This document shows positions 29,476-41,813 of a stretch of DNA of 64,000 nt, one piece after another; within the stretch, counting starts at the first letter, position 1; every line of letters starts with the position of its first letter. The notes beneath the pieces are model-generated. The model searched no databases, was not told where the DNA came from, and saw only the letters and a list, made by a program, of their open reading frames with translations. Both the position numbers and the translations under genes were made by a program. The stretch lies in contig CM046857.1 of NCBI GenBank assembly GCA_025617745.1, positions 28,800,094 through 28,864,093 on the forward strand, read 5' to 3'. The DNA is from Heliocidaris erythrogramma (taxonomy: Eukaryota > Echinodermata > Echinoidea > Camarodonta > Echinometridae).

Positions 29476-29925
29476 TTCCTTCGAAAATGTTTCCACTATG
29501 ATAATTATGAATACGTATAATGATATTAATCCCTTCTCCCCTCGCGCTGGAGGTGATGGGATGACAATGGAATGGGGGAGCGGGAGGGGGAGTAGTAGGG
29601 AAAAGTCAATCCGTCGGTCCTCCCAAGACCCATATAAGGGGGCCATAATCCCCCTGAAAATAAAATGACAAATTCATTTTTTCTCATTTTTGCATCCTTT
29701 ACAGGTGACGTACCGCTAATTATGGATGTTATGTTTTCATGGCCTCAATTTCTCTGAGTATTAAACCACAGAAACAAGGCAAGATTAAATCGCTCCCTCT
29801 AGGTCTATTCATGGATATTCTACTCGAACATTATTATATCCATATCATTAATCTTCATCAAGATGAAAATGTATTTTCTTCAGAACTCATGCAAGCTTTG
29901 GATAAATAAGACATGCTCACATGAT

Positions 29926-30290
29926 CAGGGGCGGATCCAGAATTTATTATAAGGCGGGGAACACAAGTGCAGGTTTGTCAACTTTTGGAAAAGGCAGACC
30001 TGTATTTTTTTGGTCTTGCCAGGTTCTTGGAAAGTCTCTCAGTGGGGGTGCCGAGAATTTTTTTTTCGTCAGACCTCCAAAATTCGCTCAGGAGGGGGTG
30101 GTTATGGGAGTCCCTCCATAATTCTCTGACAAGCAACAAAAAAAAGTTTCATTCTAAAAGGGGGAGGGGCACAATCGACAAAAGGGCGGATCGTCTATGG
30201 TTAAAATGCATACTTTCCTTCCAAAAGGGGGTGGGGAGGGCACGGCCCGGAAGTACCCCCCCCCCCCCCCCCCCTCCGGATCCGCCAATG
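29926..30290. mobile_element. GGGGCGGATCC-ended MITE-like repeat
   Basis: Left end CAGGGGCGGATCCAG and right end CTCCGGATCCGCC form inverted termini. The interior is non-coding with long C and G runs. This end type is common in metazoan genomes. Confidence 0.6.
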
Positions 30291-30467
30291 CACATGTTGT
30301 AAATACTTCTTGGTGAAAAATAACTTTACCCGACTTATTTATTTATTCACTTGATTATTGTGACAGATATACGGTACGGTGATTATTCATAAACACAGCT
30401 AGCGCCCGTGGATGTCCACGCGCGGGCTGCTTCTGCTAGTATATATATATATATATATATACATATA

Positions 30468-30638
30468 TACAGTCAAACCTGTCTTCGTGGCCACCTGTCT
30501 ATAGGCCTAGTGGTCACTTATATTGCCTCCCTGTAGCAAGAAATATGTGCTTTAGAACCAGTCTATAAAGGCAACCTGTCTACAGTGGCCACATTTTCTG
30601 TTTCCCTTGGGTGGCCTTAATAGACAGGTTTGACTGTA
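30468..30638. mobile_element. Mariner-like MITE (TACAGTCAAACCTGTCT ends)
   Basis: 17-bp inverted termini TACAGTCAAACCTGTCT/AGACAGGTTTGACTGTA around 171 bp, with GTGGCCAC-type internal inverted segments. The terminal TA fits a TA target. Confidence 0.75.
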
Positions 30639-30836
30639 TATAAATAAGGTGAATTCTATTTGTATAGGCCTATTGTTCTAATTCACCTTTTCACAGGCTC
30701 CACTCGCCTTAAAGTCGAATTTCTTTTGTGACGGAATAAACCGCATTGTTACAGTGTGTTGGGAGGGTGCGTGTGTGTGTGTGTGCGTGTGTGTGGGCGT
30801 GTTTAGCCGTATGTATTAAGTCCATGCTTCAACCCC

Positions 30837-30974
30837 GGGGAGCGTTTCATCAAGCGTTTTGTCAGTGATTTTTACCGACAACTGTTCAAAGCTACTGAAA
30901 TCCTTGCATCTGATTGGCTGAGAGCAAATTTGTCAGTAAAAATCACTGACAAAATGCTTGATGAAATGCTCCCC
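30837..30974. mobile_element. Foldback MITE, GGGGAGCGTTTCATCAAGC family, copy 1
   Basis: 138 bp with arms containing TTTTGTCAGTGATTTTTAC in both orientations. A second copy at 34582-34718 lies in the opposite orientation relative to its loop (loop here GATTGGCTGAGAGCAAATTT; there its reverse complement). Confidence 0.8.
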
Positions 30975-30999
30975 TGGACTAAACACTTTACCTAACCCT

Positions 31000-33275
31000 A
31001 GCTTTAACCTAGAAGCCCTAACTGAGAAGCCAACTGCAACCATAACCCTAACCCTGTGCAACTGTGCCGGAGCATTACGTAGGAGCACCAAGCCACACAT
31101 AAATCCTAAACAAATGTAAACATGCACATCAATCCTACTACTCACTGATCAATTTATTAACAAGAAATCTTACAAAGTGATGCATGTAAATGACATCATC
31201 ACAGTATTCGTAAGTTTGTTTTTTTTAAGACAGAAAGGAGACCGAACAGTAAGTTGTTACATCAAATAGTGCATAGGCAAATACAGTAACACAAGCTTTT
31301 AACGATTTTGAGTCAGAAATCGGGATATACATGTACTGACAATGCTGTTCAAGCCTATTTACCAACACATGATTAAGATTTGTTTTGGAGTAATTATAGG
31401 AACTGAGAATAATATGAATCATTGGCCAATAGACCTGTTCACAAATATATTCCAATTTTATGCATACTTTTAAAACAAAGGTTGTTCTTGACAACTTGAA
31501 AGCTTATCAGAAGCGTGTCAGACATAGCAACAAGAAATGCATGCAAACTGGATTCCAAGTAGTGTATTTCTATCATTAATAACAGGTTAATGGAATACCT
31601 TGATACTAGGTCCCCAGGAAAGAAACATCCATAAATCTGAATAACTTTGTGAACAGGTCTATTCGAGGGACTTACACTCGGACTTACACTAGGAATTAGA
31701 ACCATATTTTGTACGGCATATATGTGTTCCAAACGCCATTGAGTATTTTCCTATTTCTTGCACCAAAAATGAAAGTTTGATATTACCATTGACCAATCAT
31801 GATCCCTTGTACCAATGTTTAATGACCGCAAAACAGGTTTCCTTCAATTATTTGACATCAACATGCTATAAAATGTTGTTAAATGACACTTTTTCCAATA
31901 CAGAATTGCCTCTTTGCACAAGGTTAATCTCATTCCTCTCTATGTCTACTTATTAAAAAGGGCCATGTTCTGGTCCTGTGCAAGTAGCACATTGACAAAA
32001 AAATATTGTCGACAAAAAGGCTTCTACTGGTGAGATTCCTGCAGTTTACAAGGGAAAAAACGCACTTGCGTCTGAATAAAAAATGAGGGGTAATGTGAAG
32101 TGCATACCACTAAAAAAAGGCCTTTGTGAAGGTGGATATATGCACACTATCTCTCTTTCAAGAATGTTATCCACAGCTGCAAACTGAACTCGTTAGCCTT
32201 GCAATACAAAAATACATGCATTTGACAGCCAATCGCATTGAGAGAAAAACATATCTCAAAAGCTCAGCACCTATTCGTGTCCTTTCAAAAATCCCTATCA
32301 AACAAAACGAATGTTATGTGCTACAATTAAAAAACATTCAACTTTGGAGATTAAATCATTGCTATACAGAACAAGAATTAAAACCGCATTAAAAAGTTAC
32401 ACTACAAACATCACAATATCATTTTCTACATATTACTCTAAAGGATTCTTTGTGTATGAGTCAAATATAATAATAGAAAAAAAAGCCACCAGCTGTACAG
32501 GAAAATGGACAAATATTTACAATAGCTATGATATCACACAACAGGACCCATATCTCTTATACTGTCTCATCTTTCCTACTACCATATCATTCATGACTTA
32601 GCATAATCATTCTCTAAATACAATTTGTTAACAGAATTGTGTCATATGCCTACATGTATGAGGGCATAACGGTCACAAAATGTATGAGTCCAAGAAAATA
32701 CTAAACCAAGATGTAAAAGCAGTTTTCAAACCTTTATAACTGTACACACAGAAGTACTTGAAGGGACAAGTCGGTTAAAATCCAGGGCATGGAGAAATGT
32801 ATACATCACAGGACAACAGTGCAATAGGGGTACAATAAAATAGATTTGTATGAATGTAAGACAGGGCAGTCAATGAAAACAATTAAAAGCAGGTCCTAGG
32901 GGTTTCATGGCACTTTGTCACATCATATACAGACTCTATGCTGCAACTGATTTTAACATTACAAGAAAGCTTTGACTTCAGCAGTTTAGAGTATTAGACT
33001 GACACATAATTTGTTCAAAAGTGCAACAGAGCTGTAAGGATGTCATTCACAAGGTCAAATCCATGGTGACACATGTAGCTTTAGGGTCAACTTTGTGTAA
33101 CAGCAAGAACACCTTAGAAGGAGATGACTGAACACCACCCTAAAAGCCTTTTCAGATAAACATACTGAGGCACTGCAAAACATAATGGCCCATATTCTAC
33201 TAATTCATGTCAACCTAATGGGACAGCTAAGGTCATGTTACATACAGGAAACACTTAAGACTTTGGTCTACATCC
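31000..33275. other. Intergenic or 3' UTR of ALYREF; no gene seen
   Basis: AT-rich sequence downstream of the minus-strand ALYREF stop. Several minus-strand AATAAA-like signals exist, so the poly(A) site cannot be chosen. Confidence 0.4.
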
Positions 33276-33279
33276 TTTG

Positions 33280-33532
33280 TTAACCCCTTCCATGCCACCA
33301 TATTCTTGAGCGGTTGTAAAAAATGAATTTTCAGGAGTTGAAATATTAACTTTCGATGAGTTTTTTCCTTGAGCAAACTGTTCAAAGATATCCTGCATGG
33401 GAATAAACATTATATTGAAGGTGCAGGTTTCTGAATGAGGAATAATTTCAAGCCATTCTGAGCCTTAACAAAATGTTCAACACTCAAAAATTTGGGGACG
33501 GGATTTGCCGCCCACGGCATGGTAGGGGTTAA
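33280..33532. mobile_element. piggyBac-like MITE in TTAA target
   Basis: TTAA at both ends (33280-33283, 33529-33532) followed inward by CCCCTTCCATGCC and the reverse complement of GGCATGGTAGGGG (one mismatch in 13). 253 bp, non-coding. TTAA duplication and a CCC terminus are piggyBac features. Confidence 0.72.
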
Positions 33533-34061
33533 GCTTCAGTTCAGACCGCGCCTAAGCCAGGGTCAGATGAAAATTTCAGTACATGTACAATACAGACCAT
33601 AGTGTTAGAGAGTGGAAAGACAAAATGTTGTGGAGCTGTACAAAACAATGGCCCCCAATGTACTCACTAATACATGTATGTATGTATAAACATACAGATA
33701 TATGTGAAGCATATTATGCTTATCTCATTTTATTTAACTGCGCTGGTTTTCTGAAGCAGTTCACCATTTTGTGTGTGAATTAGGCTAAATTCTATGCATA
33801 ACATAAATACCCGGAACGTGATCCAACATTATAACATAATATCAAATTCAAAACCATCAGTCTCAGCTTAATGACAAATCTAAAACATATCAAACAAAAC
33901 TGATTGCCAGCCAACTCAATAGTGTCATACCCTTTGATATTAAAATATAACTGGAATAGTTGTTTACAAAATTAAGAATTTAAAAAAAAAATTGATGGAT
34001 CATCCTTTTTTCCAGCCTGGTATGATGGTACTGTGTTCCTGGTACGTACATCTCTCCCTGT

Positions 34062-34073
34062 CTAGCTATCAAT
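34062..34073 (-). CDS. ALYREF: ALYREF exon 6 (last four codons)
   Basis: Acceptor ttattctgcag followed by ATT GAT AGC TAG, completing AYNSQIDS-stop, which corresponds to the AYNARMDTS ending of vertebrate ALYREF. Very short coding part; 3' UTR follows. Confidence 0.8.
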   Translation of the reverse strand: MDS

Positions 34074-37000
34074 CTGCAGAATAAATTAAAATAAAACAGA
34101 GGAATAATTTCAAGCGATGAGAAATAAATACATCTTCCCATTTACACAATCAAATGCTGTATTGCTTACTTTTAAATAATTTTGTAGCTTAGGATTAATT
34201 TGATGAATTAGGGCAGCATGTTCAGTAAAAAAGGCTTACCTGGGGTGAAATATTTTGCCTGGATTGGAAATGCAGTCTCTTTTATAATATTTCAGTCAAA
34301 TCGCCAAACAAGTTCAAAACTGACTCAAAACAAACCAATCTTGGCTATTCAGGGTAATATAATTTACTGTAAAAGTGTGTTAAGAGGTGTGCTGAGCTGG
34401 GGACTCACTGTCTATTGTATTGCAGAATAGTGGAATGTAACTTCTGCCAGCTCAGCACACACTCATAATAGAATTGCATGCTTTCATACAATACCTCCTC
34501 ATTGCCTTTGTTTTCCTGCTGATGCTACAGCATGTCTGACATAGCAACTCACATGTTCTTATTGTATGTTGTATTGTAACAGGGAGCGTTTCATCAAGCA
34601 TTTTGTCAGTGATTTTTACTGACAAATTTGCTCTCAACCAATCAGATGCAAGGATTTCAGTAGCTTATAACAGTTGTCTGTAAAAATCACTGACAAAACG
34701 CTTGATGAAACGCTCCCCAGGACCCCGTTGCATAAAACTTACCATTAACGGTAACTTTGCCATCAATGGTAACTCCCACGGAAACCTTGATTTTGATTGG
34801 CTGTTAAATGATGTCAGGTGTCAGCTTTGACAAAGTTAAACACCAATTTCACTGGCAAAATCGTTATTAGCTCACTGATGACTGACAGATGATGTCACAG
34901 GGGGCAAATGGTCTGGAGGATTTTTTTTTAAGTGGGTGGGGCTTAGCAGGTTGTAGAAAATTATTTTTAAAAATATTTAAAAATCTATGAAACATATTAA
35001 GAAGGTTAAATATCAAAATATGAGATGTATGTAGAACTGCACACCAGTTGCATTTGGATGGCAGGGACCCTTTAAAGGAAGGTTGAGTTCTGGGAAAGGT
35101 AAAAAATAATTTGTGAGCTTTTTCATTCTTTTTATGTTTGTTTGGAAGATTATCATAGTAGAAATGTCCCCTGAAAAGGATTGCTCTGTACATGCCCTCA
35201 CATTCAAAATATTACAAGAAAAAGCTGAAATGTTTGGGCCAAACATTTGTGTGTAGTCCCATACATACATATTTCTGTGAGCAGTGCATGTGACTCTCAG
35301 CCTGATTGAGTCAATTTCTTATCATTTTGGTGATTCCAAAACCTTACAGTATACACCAATTCTTATGTGCTATATAATCAACCTCTCCCAATTGATTTGA
35401 GACAGTTTCTTTCACAATTCAATCTTGTGTTGCAATCAATTGCAAATCCCCCAAATCAGTCGCAAGTCTTGCAATTGATTGCAAGTTCCATTTAAAATAC
35501 ATGTATCATATTTGCAATTGATTGCAACACCCCATTAGTGTGATTTGGGGAGTGTTTGGAAACCAACAAAAAGCCTACATGTATATTCATACTCTATTTA
35601 CTGGCACTTACCTGTGAATTATAAGCATCTAATTCAGCATCAAGCTCTGCAGCAGTTGGTGTGGGTTTGTTGCCTCCACCGCCTCGACCCCTACCTCTCC
35701 CTCGGCCTCCACGCCCCCTCATCCCTCCTCGTCCTCCACCTCCGCCACCCCGTCTGCCCTGGTTGTAGCTTCCTTGGTTACGACGTAATCCTCCCCTTCC
35801 TCCTCCTACACCTCCCCTTCCTCCGCCACCTCCTTGCTGTCTCCTGCAAGGAAAAGGAAGAATGTTTTTACAGTTACAGAGAAGATTGAGTTATGGTAAG
35901 AGTGCAATTTGTGAGCTTTATTATCCATTTTATTCATATGTGGAACAATGTTATAGTAGCAATGTCATAAGAAAAACACCGCTCTTGAAATGCCCCAACA
36001 TTCCAAATATGACTAGAAATAGTTAGATATAGATATTAGACCAAATTTTGATGACACACATGTGTGCAGTCTCATAAATGTATAACCATATCTACATATA
36101 TGAGTGTGCAGTGTTTTTCATTTCGCAATGCAATTTGAATGAGCAGTTCTTAACCTTAGTTTCAAATGTCCAACAGTAGTGCATTGAAATCCATCCTCAA
36201 AACTAATTTTTTAATTGTGATAATGAAATGTGGCCCTAAAATGCTTCTCATTTTAAATGTATGATGATCCACATTTTCTAGCTCGCTTTTCTTTGGGCTA
36301 GATGTGATCTATTAATCAGTTAACATGCATGCATACAAACTGCTTAGAAAATTTACAGATGAGGGGCAGAAACAGGACTACTAATCAATTAGGAACCGTA
36401 ACACACACTGTCCCATTGTGATTATCAAATTGACACCAGGATCTACCAATTCACACGTCATTGCTCATTTACAACAAGCTATAGAGATAGAATTGCATCC
36501 TAGTTTATCCTCATGATTGCCTACAACAAAGAACACTGTGTTTACAGTGGTCAAACAAGGATCCCTAATACTTCATCCTGTGCACTTATAATAAAGGCAC
36601 AGGAATAAAGTTAATCTCCTACAAACAGGATATGACGGGGTACATGTACATCAAGAGAACCATAGCTCCTTGTGATCTTGCTTATGTACATCCACAGATG
36701 GATGTATACTACCTCTACTGTATAATTTTTGCAAGAATTGCAACTCATGAAATTTGCGGCACTCAATAATCATGCTGTTTTGGCAAGATAGAAAAAAATA
36801 TTTTGTGTGTCTTATTACATTACTGTAAACATTGGCAAACATTAAAGTGCAATCTAACCTTGGCAATAAGATGATACAATGTATGTGTGAAAGCAGAAAA
36901 ATAAGAAAAACAGGATCGTGAGAGTTTGAAAGAAATCAGAGGGGAATAAAAAACTTATGGGTGTTTGAAAAATGAGATGACGAAAGAGTTTGAACATATA

Positions 37001-40000
37001 CTTTTGAAATGAAGAAAAACATTCTTGATTGTAAAAAGTATTAAATATATCTGAATATAGTGGGTGATTTCACCCTTGGTGTTGGTGTTTTGTGTTAGTG
37101 TCTATTTTTCTGCGAAATCGTGATCTAACACCGACTATGAAATGAGAAAAAAAATTCAGTCGGTGTTGGGTGTTGACCTCTGATTTTTTAAGGAGTTTCG
37201 GTTGCCGGTGTTTATTTTTTGTCAATTATCATCTGCTGAACCGAGCTCGGCCGTCAGCATTTAATTTCATGTACAAATTCCCATTTACTAACACTATACC
37301 CCTAGGGATTAAGAAATATTCATTTCACGGTCGGTGTTTGTGTTGGTGTTGCTCGCTATGTGAAATTTTGCTGATTAGTCATGAGAAATAAACACAGTAA
37401 GTGTCATTCAAAGTGTAATTTCACAGGTGTTAAGAGGTATTATGTTCATATAGGCTTGAAATCTTAAAAATTCTGTGTTGGATGGTGTACCTGTAAATAA
37501 CTCATGTGAAAGCAAGTACTGATCAAAGTAAAAAACATTAAACCACACCCTCAAAGTAGTTAAAATGAAAAAAGATCAGCTTACGGTCTTGATTGCATGG
37601 GATTTGATTCAATCTCATTTGCTGAGGCCACTAACTGGATATTCATTGGTCGACCTGGTAATTAAGAAGGGGGAGAAAACAGAAGGTTCATATTGGAAAT
37701 GAATGGATAGATATTTTGACAAATCTACTTGCAATGCTCTTAAACTGACAACAGAACTCATACTCAAATATGTGCATCAATACTTAAATGACACTTTAAT
37801 GAACTTTGCAATCAGTTTGAAAATTGAAATTTTGAATACTAATAATAAAAGAAAATATACTTTCACTGTCTACAGAAACATAAACATTAAATAGCGAATG
37901 GGGTTGTCTCTGGGCATTGTCCTATACCCCCTCCCCAAAATAACATGCACACAAAGTACTGAAATTTAAATAACAAGACATTTGAAGTAGAACTTGACAG
38001 CCATCATCCGTCATTGCATACATGTATTAATTGATAGAAGAAACACATACTAATGACGTCTGCAGAAGAAATAATAACACAAGCAAAATATTTCAAAACT
38101 AGACAAAGGCCTGAATTCACGAAAGACGTTTATTTTTAAACCATGGTCCAAAACATGATTTAAAACTCCTCCGTGAACTAAATTAAGCGTACATATAAGT
38201 ACATTTCTGTCCACCCATTGGACAAGAGGACTTGCTTATAGAGGTTTAAACCATGATTTAAAATAGACCTCTTTCATGAATTCGGGCCAAAGAGACCATC
38301 TGTAGAACCCACCGTCTAATGGCACCTGGTTGTATTGTTTGATAGCCTTCATGGCGTCTACTCTCCTCTCAAAGATGACATCTGCTGTACCAAGACTTCT
38401 TCCTGTCCTGTCGTAATGTACTGCTGCCTTCTTCAGACTTCCAAAATCTGCAAATAATTCCTGTAGGGATAAGTTTTTTAAACGTTCTTAGACCGATATA
38501 TCATTTTTTAAATCACATTTTTATTCACACAACCATTTTTTTACCTTTATATGCGGAGGAGATGGATTTTGTTGAAAGTGTGATTTCCCCTGGTACTGGT
38601 AATACTCGTACCGTTTCGTGCCGCTGTTCCTTCCGGGTTTTACAGAAATAATGTAAACGACTCTCCACCCTTGCATCTTGTTGTGAATGAGAAGTATAAC
38701 TCCATATGACATTTTTAAACTGATGAAAAGAACACTCGGGACTATATCACATATGCATACAACAGGATAGTCTATTTTATCAAAGAGGCACTCCTTCTTA
38801 AGCAATACTACAATTGGAATCCATGAAGATTCAAAAATTTCAACACTTTAGTCACATATATTTATCTCCTTTAGGATCTCCAACTGACACAAAGAATCTG
38901 AAATATTTTGCCTAAACAGTTGGTATGAAGCACAAGTTCAAAATTTTGATAGATTTCTACATTTTGTAGTTGAATTAAAATTGAAGTTGCTTTGATATTA
39001 GGCCCAAACTACCGGTATTCATGCAAGAAAAGCCTGATAATACAAACCTCAATATCATTGTTTGATACACCAAAATCCAAATTTGAAACAAGCAGCTTTC
39101 CAGGAGCGTTTGCTGAGCTTGTCAAGCCAGCTCCTTGTCTCCTGATGCCAGCTCCTCCCTCACTATACATGTCATGCTGCCATTGATCAGGCATCTGTTT
39201 AGGCTAAAATGGAAGCAAGCAGAATATTATGTTAATGTATCAGGTACAATGTATGGCTGTTCTTGCGCTTTTATGCCAAACACATAGCTTCTGCGACTGT
39301 CATTGAGATGTAGGTCTTGAATTCTGTAGAGGCTGTAAGTCTGTGCCATCTATTAATCGATGCACTCACACATACATGTATGTGAGGTACCCCAGGGATT
39401 GCCACCCATAGGCAAGTGTGTAATCGCAAACACATGTGGGAGCTTCATAGGAGCAAGATTACAAAAGAAACATATTTTAGAATTAGAATGTCTTTTTGAT
39501 CGTACGTATTTTTACAAAAAAATCCAAAAAAGATCATAAGAAATTTCCGAGAAATCACCAGTGTTTGTGTGTATCCATGCCTCCTCTTGTCATGCAGATT
39601 GGCATGACAATGGATACACACAAACACTGGTGATTTCTCGGAAATTTCTTATGATCTTTTTTGGATTTTTTTGTAAAAATACGTACGATCAAAAAGACAT
39701 TCTAATTCTAAACGTTTTCCTAGGAGGAAACGCTGTGGTGAAGGACCTGTCGGTCGCGGGAGTTATCAGAAAAGTGTTATTTCAGGGCATTTTCCAGTCC
39801 TGCTAACCCGTGCGCAATTAGATTGCTGGGTAAGAACGCCTGGCTTCGTGATGTAGAAGGCGTATAGCCAATTTTTTTTTTTTTTACATTCACGAAGCCA
39901 ATCCTGGCTAGGTATGGACACACAAACACTGGTGAGTTCTTGGAAATTTCTTATGATATATTTTGTCTTTTTTTAAAGTAAATTAAGAAAATAATTTGAA

Positions 40001-41369
40001 CACAAACATTCAAAAGTTTCCCTAGGAGGAGATGCTGTGGTGAAGAACCTGTCGGTCGCAGGAGTTATCAGGAAAGGGAGTTCCAGGGCATTTTTCACGA
40101 CCTCCTACCAGTCTGTGTGCCATTAGATTGGCAGAATAAAAGATTAAAACTCCTACTCCTAGCTTTGTGATGTAAAAGCGACATATAGCCTAGCCCTTTT
40201 TTTCTTTACACTCAGTAAGCTATCCTGGCTATCCACACACAGTTTTTGTAGAGCTTCGTGTGTAGCCAGGATTGGCTTCGTGAATGTAAAAAAAAAAAAT
40301 TGGCTATACGCCTTCTACATCACGAAGCCAGGCGTTCTTACCCAGCAATCTAATTGCGTACGGGTTAGCAGGACTGGAAAATGCCCTGAAATAACACTTT
40401 TCTGATAACTCCCGCGACGTTTAGCATGACATGAGGGGTCATAAGAAAAAAGATCATAAGAAATTTCCGAGAAATCACCAGTGTTTGTGTGTATCCATGC
40501 CTCCTCTTGTCATGCAGATTGGCATGACAATGGATACACACAAACACTGGTGAGTTCTCGGAAATTTCTTATCTTTTTTTTTGGATTTTTTGGTAAAAAT
40601 ACGTACGATCAAAAAGACATTCTAATTCTAAACGTTTTCCTAGGAGGAAACGCTGTGGTGAAGGAGCTGTCGGTCGTGGGAGTTATCAGAAAAGTGTTAT
40701 TTCATTTTCAGGGCATTTCCCAGTCCTGCTAACCCGTGCGCAATTAGATTGCTGGGTAAGAACGCCTGGCTTCGTGAACTAGGCGTATAGCCAATTTTTT
40801 TTTTTTTTACATTCACGAAGCCAATCCTGGCTATTCGTGTGCCAGTACCAGATACAGCTAGACTATGATGACTCTGAGTCTGTCTCCAACCTAACTCCTG
40901 ACTGTGTCAGTGTCAGTGACCCCGGCCCTCTCTAACAAACATGACACTGACAAAGTCATGTCATGCATGTCATGCATGTCTAACTTAAGTTAAGTTAATC
41001 TAGCCTATCTCTCTCTCTCTCAATTTCTCTGAAATCTCTCCCTCTTTCACAGTCACTGTAAAATCTCTCTCCCTCTCTCACACTGAATTTTTAATATTGA
41101 CACATAGTCTCAAGAATGATAAAGTTATTTGAAGTTACCCGTGAGTATGGCGCAGGTCTGCCAGCACCGCCACCTCTTTGTCTTCTCATCGGTCCGCCGC
41201 CGCCGCCTCCTCCACCGCGGCCTCCCCGGCCACCACGGCCTCCACCGCCTCCTCCACCTCGTCCCCTGCCACGGTTTCCACCTCTTCCTCTTCCTCCTCT
41301 GCCGGCACGATTCCCTCTGTTTGACTTAATGATGTCATCAAGGCTCATGTCAATCTTGTCACCGCTCAT
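34062..41369 (-). CDS. ALYREF: ALYREF/THO complex subunit 4 (mRNA export adaptor), six coding exons
   Basis: Coding exons (minus strand): 41369-41139, 39203-39048, 38460-38313, 37654-37585, 35843-35612, 34073-34062; 849 nt, 282 residues plus TAG, all phases consistent. Seen: N-terminal UAP56-binding motif ([11 protein letters not shown], residues about 7-17), RG/RGG-rich segment, [13 protein letters not shown], one RRM ([20 protein letters not shown] as RNP2 region; [17 protein letters not shown] as RNP1 region), a second RG-rich segment, and a C-terminal [14 protein letters not shown], which is the second UAP56-binding motif. Known: nuclear TREX subunit that couples splicing to mRNA export via UAP56 and NXF1. 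Slightly longer than vertebrate ALYREF (about 257). The longer second RG region accounts for part of this. The promoter should lie just above 41369. Confidence 0.95.
34582..34718. mobile_element. Foldback MITE, GGGAGCGTTTCATCAAGC family, copy 2
   Basis: 137 bp in the last ALYREF intron; same family as 30837-30974, loop inverted. About 12 differences by eye over the copy. Confidence 0.8.
35424..35530. repeat. TTGCAATCAATTGCAA inverted-repeat cluster
   Basis: The palindromic core TTGCAATTGATTGCAA or its complement appears three times, the outer two forming a hairpin ending TGTTGCAATCAATTGCAA/TTGCAATTGATTGCAACA. In ALYREF intron 5. Confidence 0.65.
35612..35843 (-). CDS. ALYREF: ALYREF exon 5 (C-terminal RGG region)
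   Basis: Acceptor tccttgcag; Gly/Arg-rich run, then [20 protein letters not shown]; donor cacag|gtaagt. The final motif is the conserved ALYREF C-terminal helix. Confidence 0.93.
37060..37435. repeat. Probable decayed foldback element in ALYREF intron 4
   Basis: GTGATTTCAC and AACACCGACTATGAAATGA at the left resemble reverse-complemented TCATTTCACGGTCGGTGTT and GTAATTTCAC at the right, with GGTGTTGGTGTT-rich parts. Imperfect; limits approximate. Confidence 0.4.
37585..37654 (-). CDS. ALYREF: ALYREF exon 4 (end of RRM)
   Basis: Acceptor taattaccag; [19 protein letters not shown] then MQSR; donor gacc|gtaagc, phase 2. Confidence 0.92.
38108..38288. mobile_element. MITE with GGCCTGAATTCACGAAAG ends
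   Basis: Left GGCCTGAATTCACGAAAGACG and the reverse complement of the right end (GGCCCGAATTCATGAAAGAGG) agree at most positions. 181 bp, only 24 bp beyond the exon 3 donor of ALYREF. Confidence 0.65.
38313..38460 (-). CDS. ALYREF: ALYREF exon 3 (RRM)
   Basis: Acceptor tccctacag; [40 protein letters not shown], then KQYNQVPLD; donor gacg|gtgggt, phase 1. Confidence 0.94.
39048..39203 (-). CDS. ALYREF: ALYREF exon 2 (start of RRM)
   Basis: Acceptor ccattttag; [19 protein letters not shown] to [17 protein letters not shown]; donor gag|gtttgt, phase 0. 52 codons. Confidence 0.93.
39476..40833. mobile_element. Giant foldback array in ALYREF intron 1
   Basis: Two related hairpins. The first has arms 39476-39579 and 39608-39712 (over 100 bp, almost exact). 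The second spans 40263-40833 (571 bp), with arms that carry the outer module ending CCAATCCTGGCTA. That outer module is present at about 39713-39908 (+), 40263-40419 (-) and 40636-40833 (+), plus a diverged copy at 40020-40230. Both hairpins share the loop TGTCATGCAGATTGGCATGACA (split: TGTCATGC-AGATTG-GCATGACA). No coding potential. Confidence 0.82.
41139..41369 (-). CDS. ALYREF: ALYREF exon 1 (N-terminal UBM and RGG region)
   Basis: Start ATG at 41369-41367, giving [20 protein letters not shown] and a Gly/Arg-rich stretch to RPAPYSR; donor cgg|gtaact, phase 0. 77 codons. Confidence 0.93.
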
Positions 41370-41374
41370 GTTCC

Positions 41375-41600
41375 TGTCTTTTTCCCTTTCCAGGGATTCA
41401 AAATAGATGTAAATGAAGTTAAATTATACCCTACAACTTGTGTTCAAGAGATATTCGACACGCGATACCGTTTTTAGGTGAATTCGCGCTGCGTGCAAAA
41501 TCTATATACGCGGATTTAGCGTCGCGTCTGAACCGGAAAAATAGGCGAATAATACAATCAAAGCATGACGTCATACGGCTTTGTGTAAGTTGCCAATTTG
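41375..41600 (-). promoter_or_regulatory. Probable ALYREF promoter region
   Basis: Sequence immediately upstream of the ALYREF start, with a palindromic CRE-type TGACGTCA at 41567-41574 and several CpG-containing words (CGCGAT, GCGTCGCGTC). No TATA box seen. Inferred from position. Confidence 0.4.
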
Positions 41601-41813
41601 GAATTTGGAATTCGCTGAGAGATTATAGACTGTATCTCGTTAGCAAAGCTTAAATTATTGAAAGCACTGATCTCTACGGTAGGTAGAGATAAGTGATGGC
41701 AATTTTTTGTAACTTCTGGAAATTTGATGTGTTACATTTTCTGTATTATAATGCAGTGACACCCAGAGCGAAAAACTATATAAGTTAGGAATCAATTTTA
41801 CTTAACTTTTAAC

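Noticed and set aside
29324..29668. Poly-Gln/Lys frame
   Set aside because: (CAA)n and A-run microsatellite.
41116..41406. Plus-strand proline-rich frames opposite ALYREF exon 1
   Set aside because: Complement of the Gly/Arg codons of ALYREF; no independent support.
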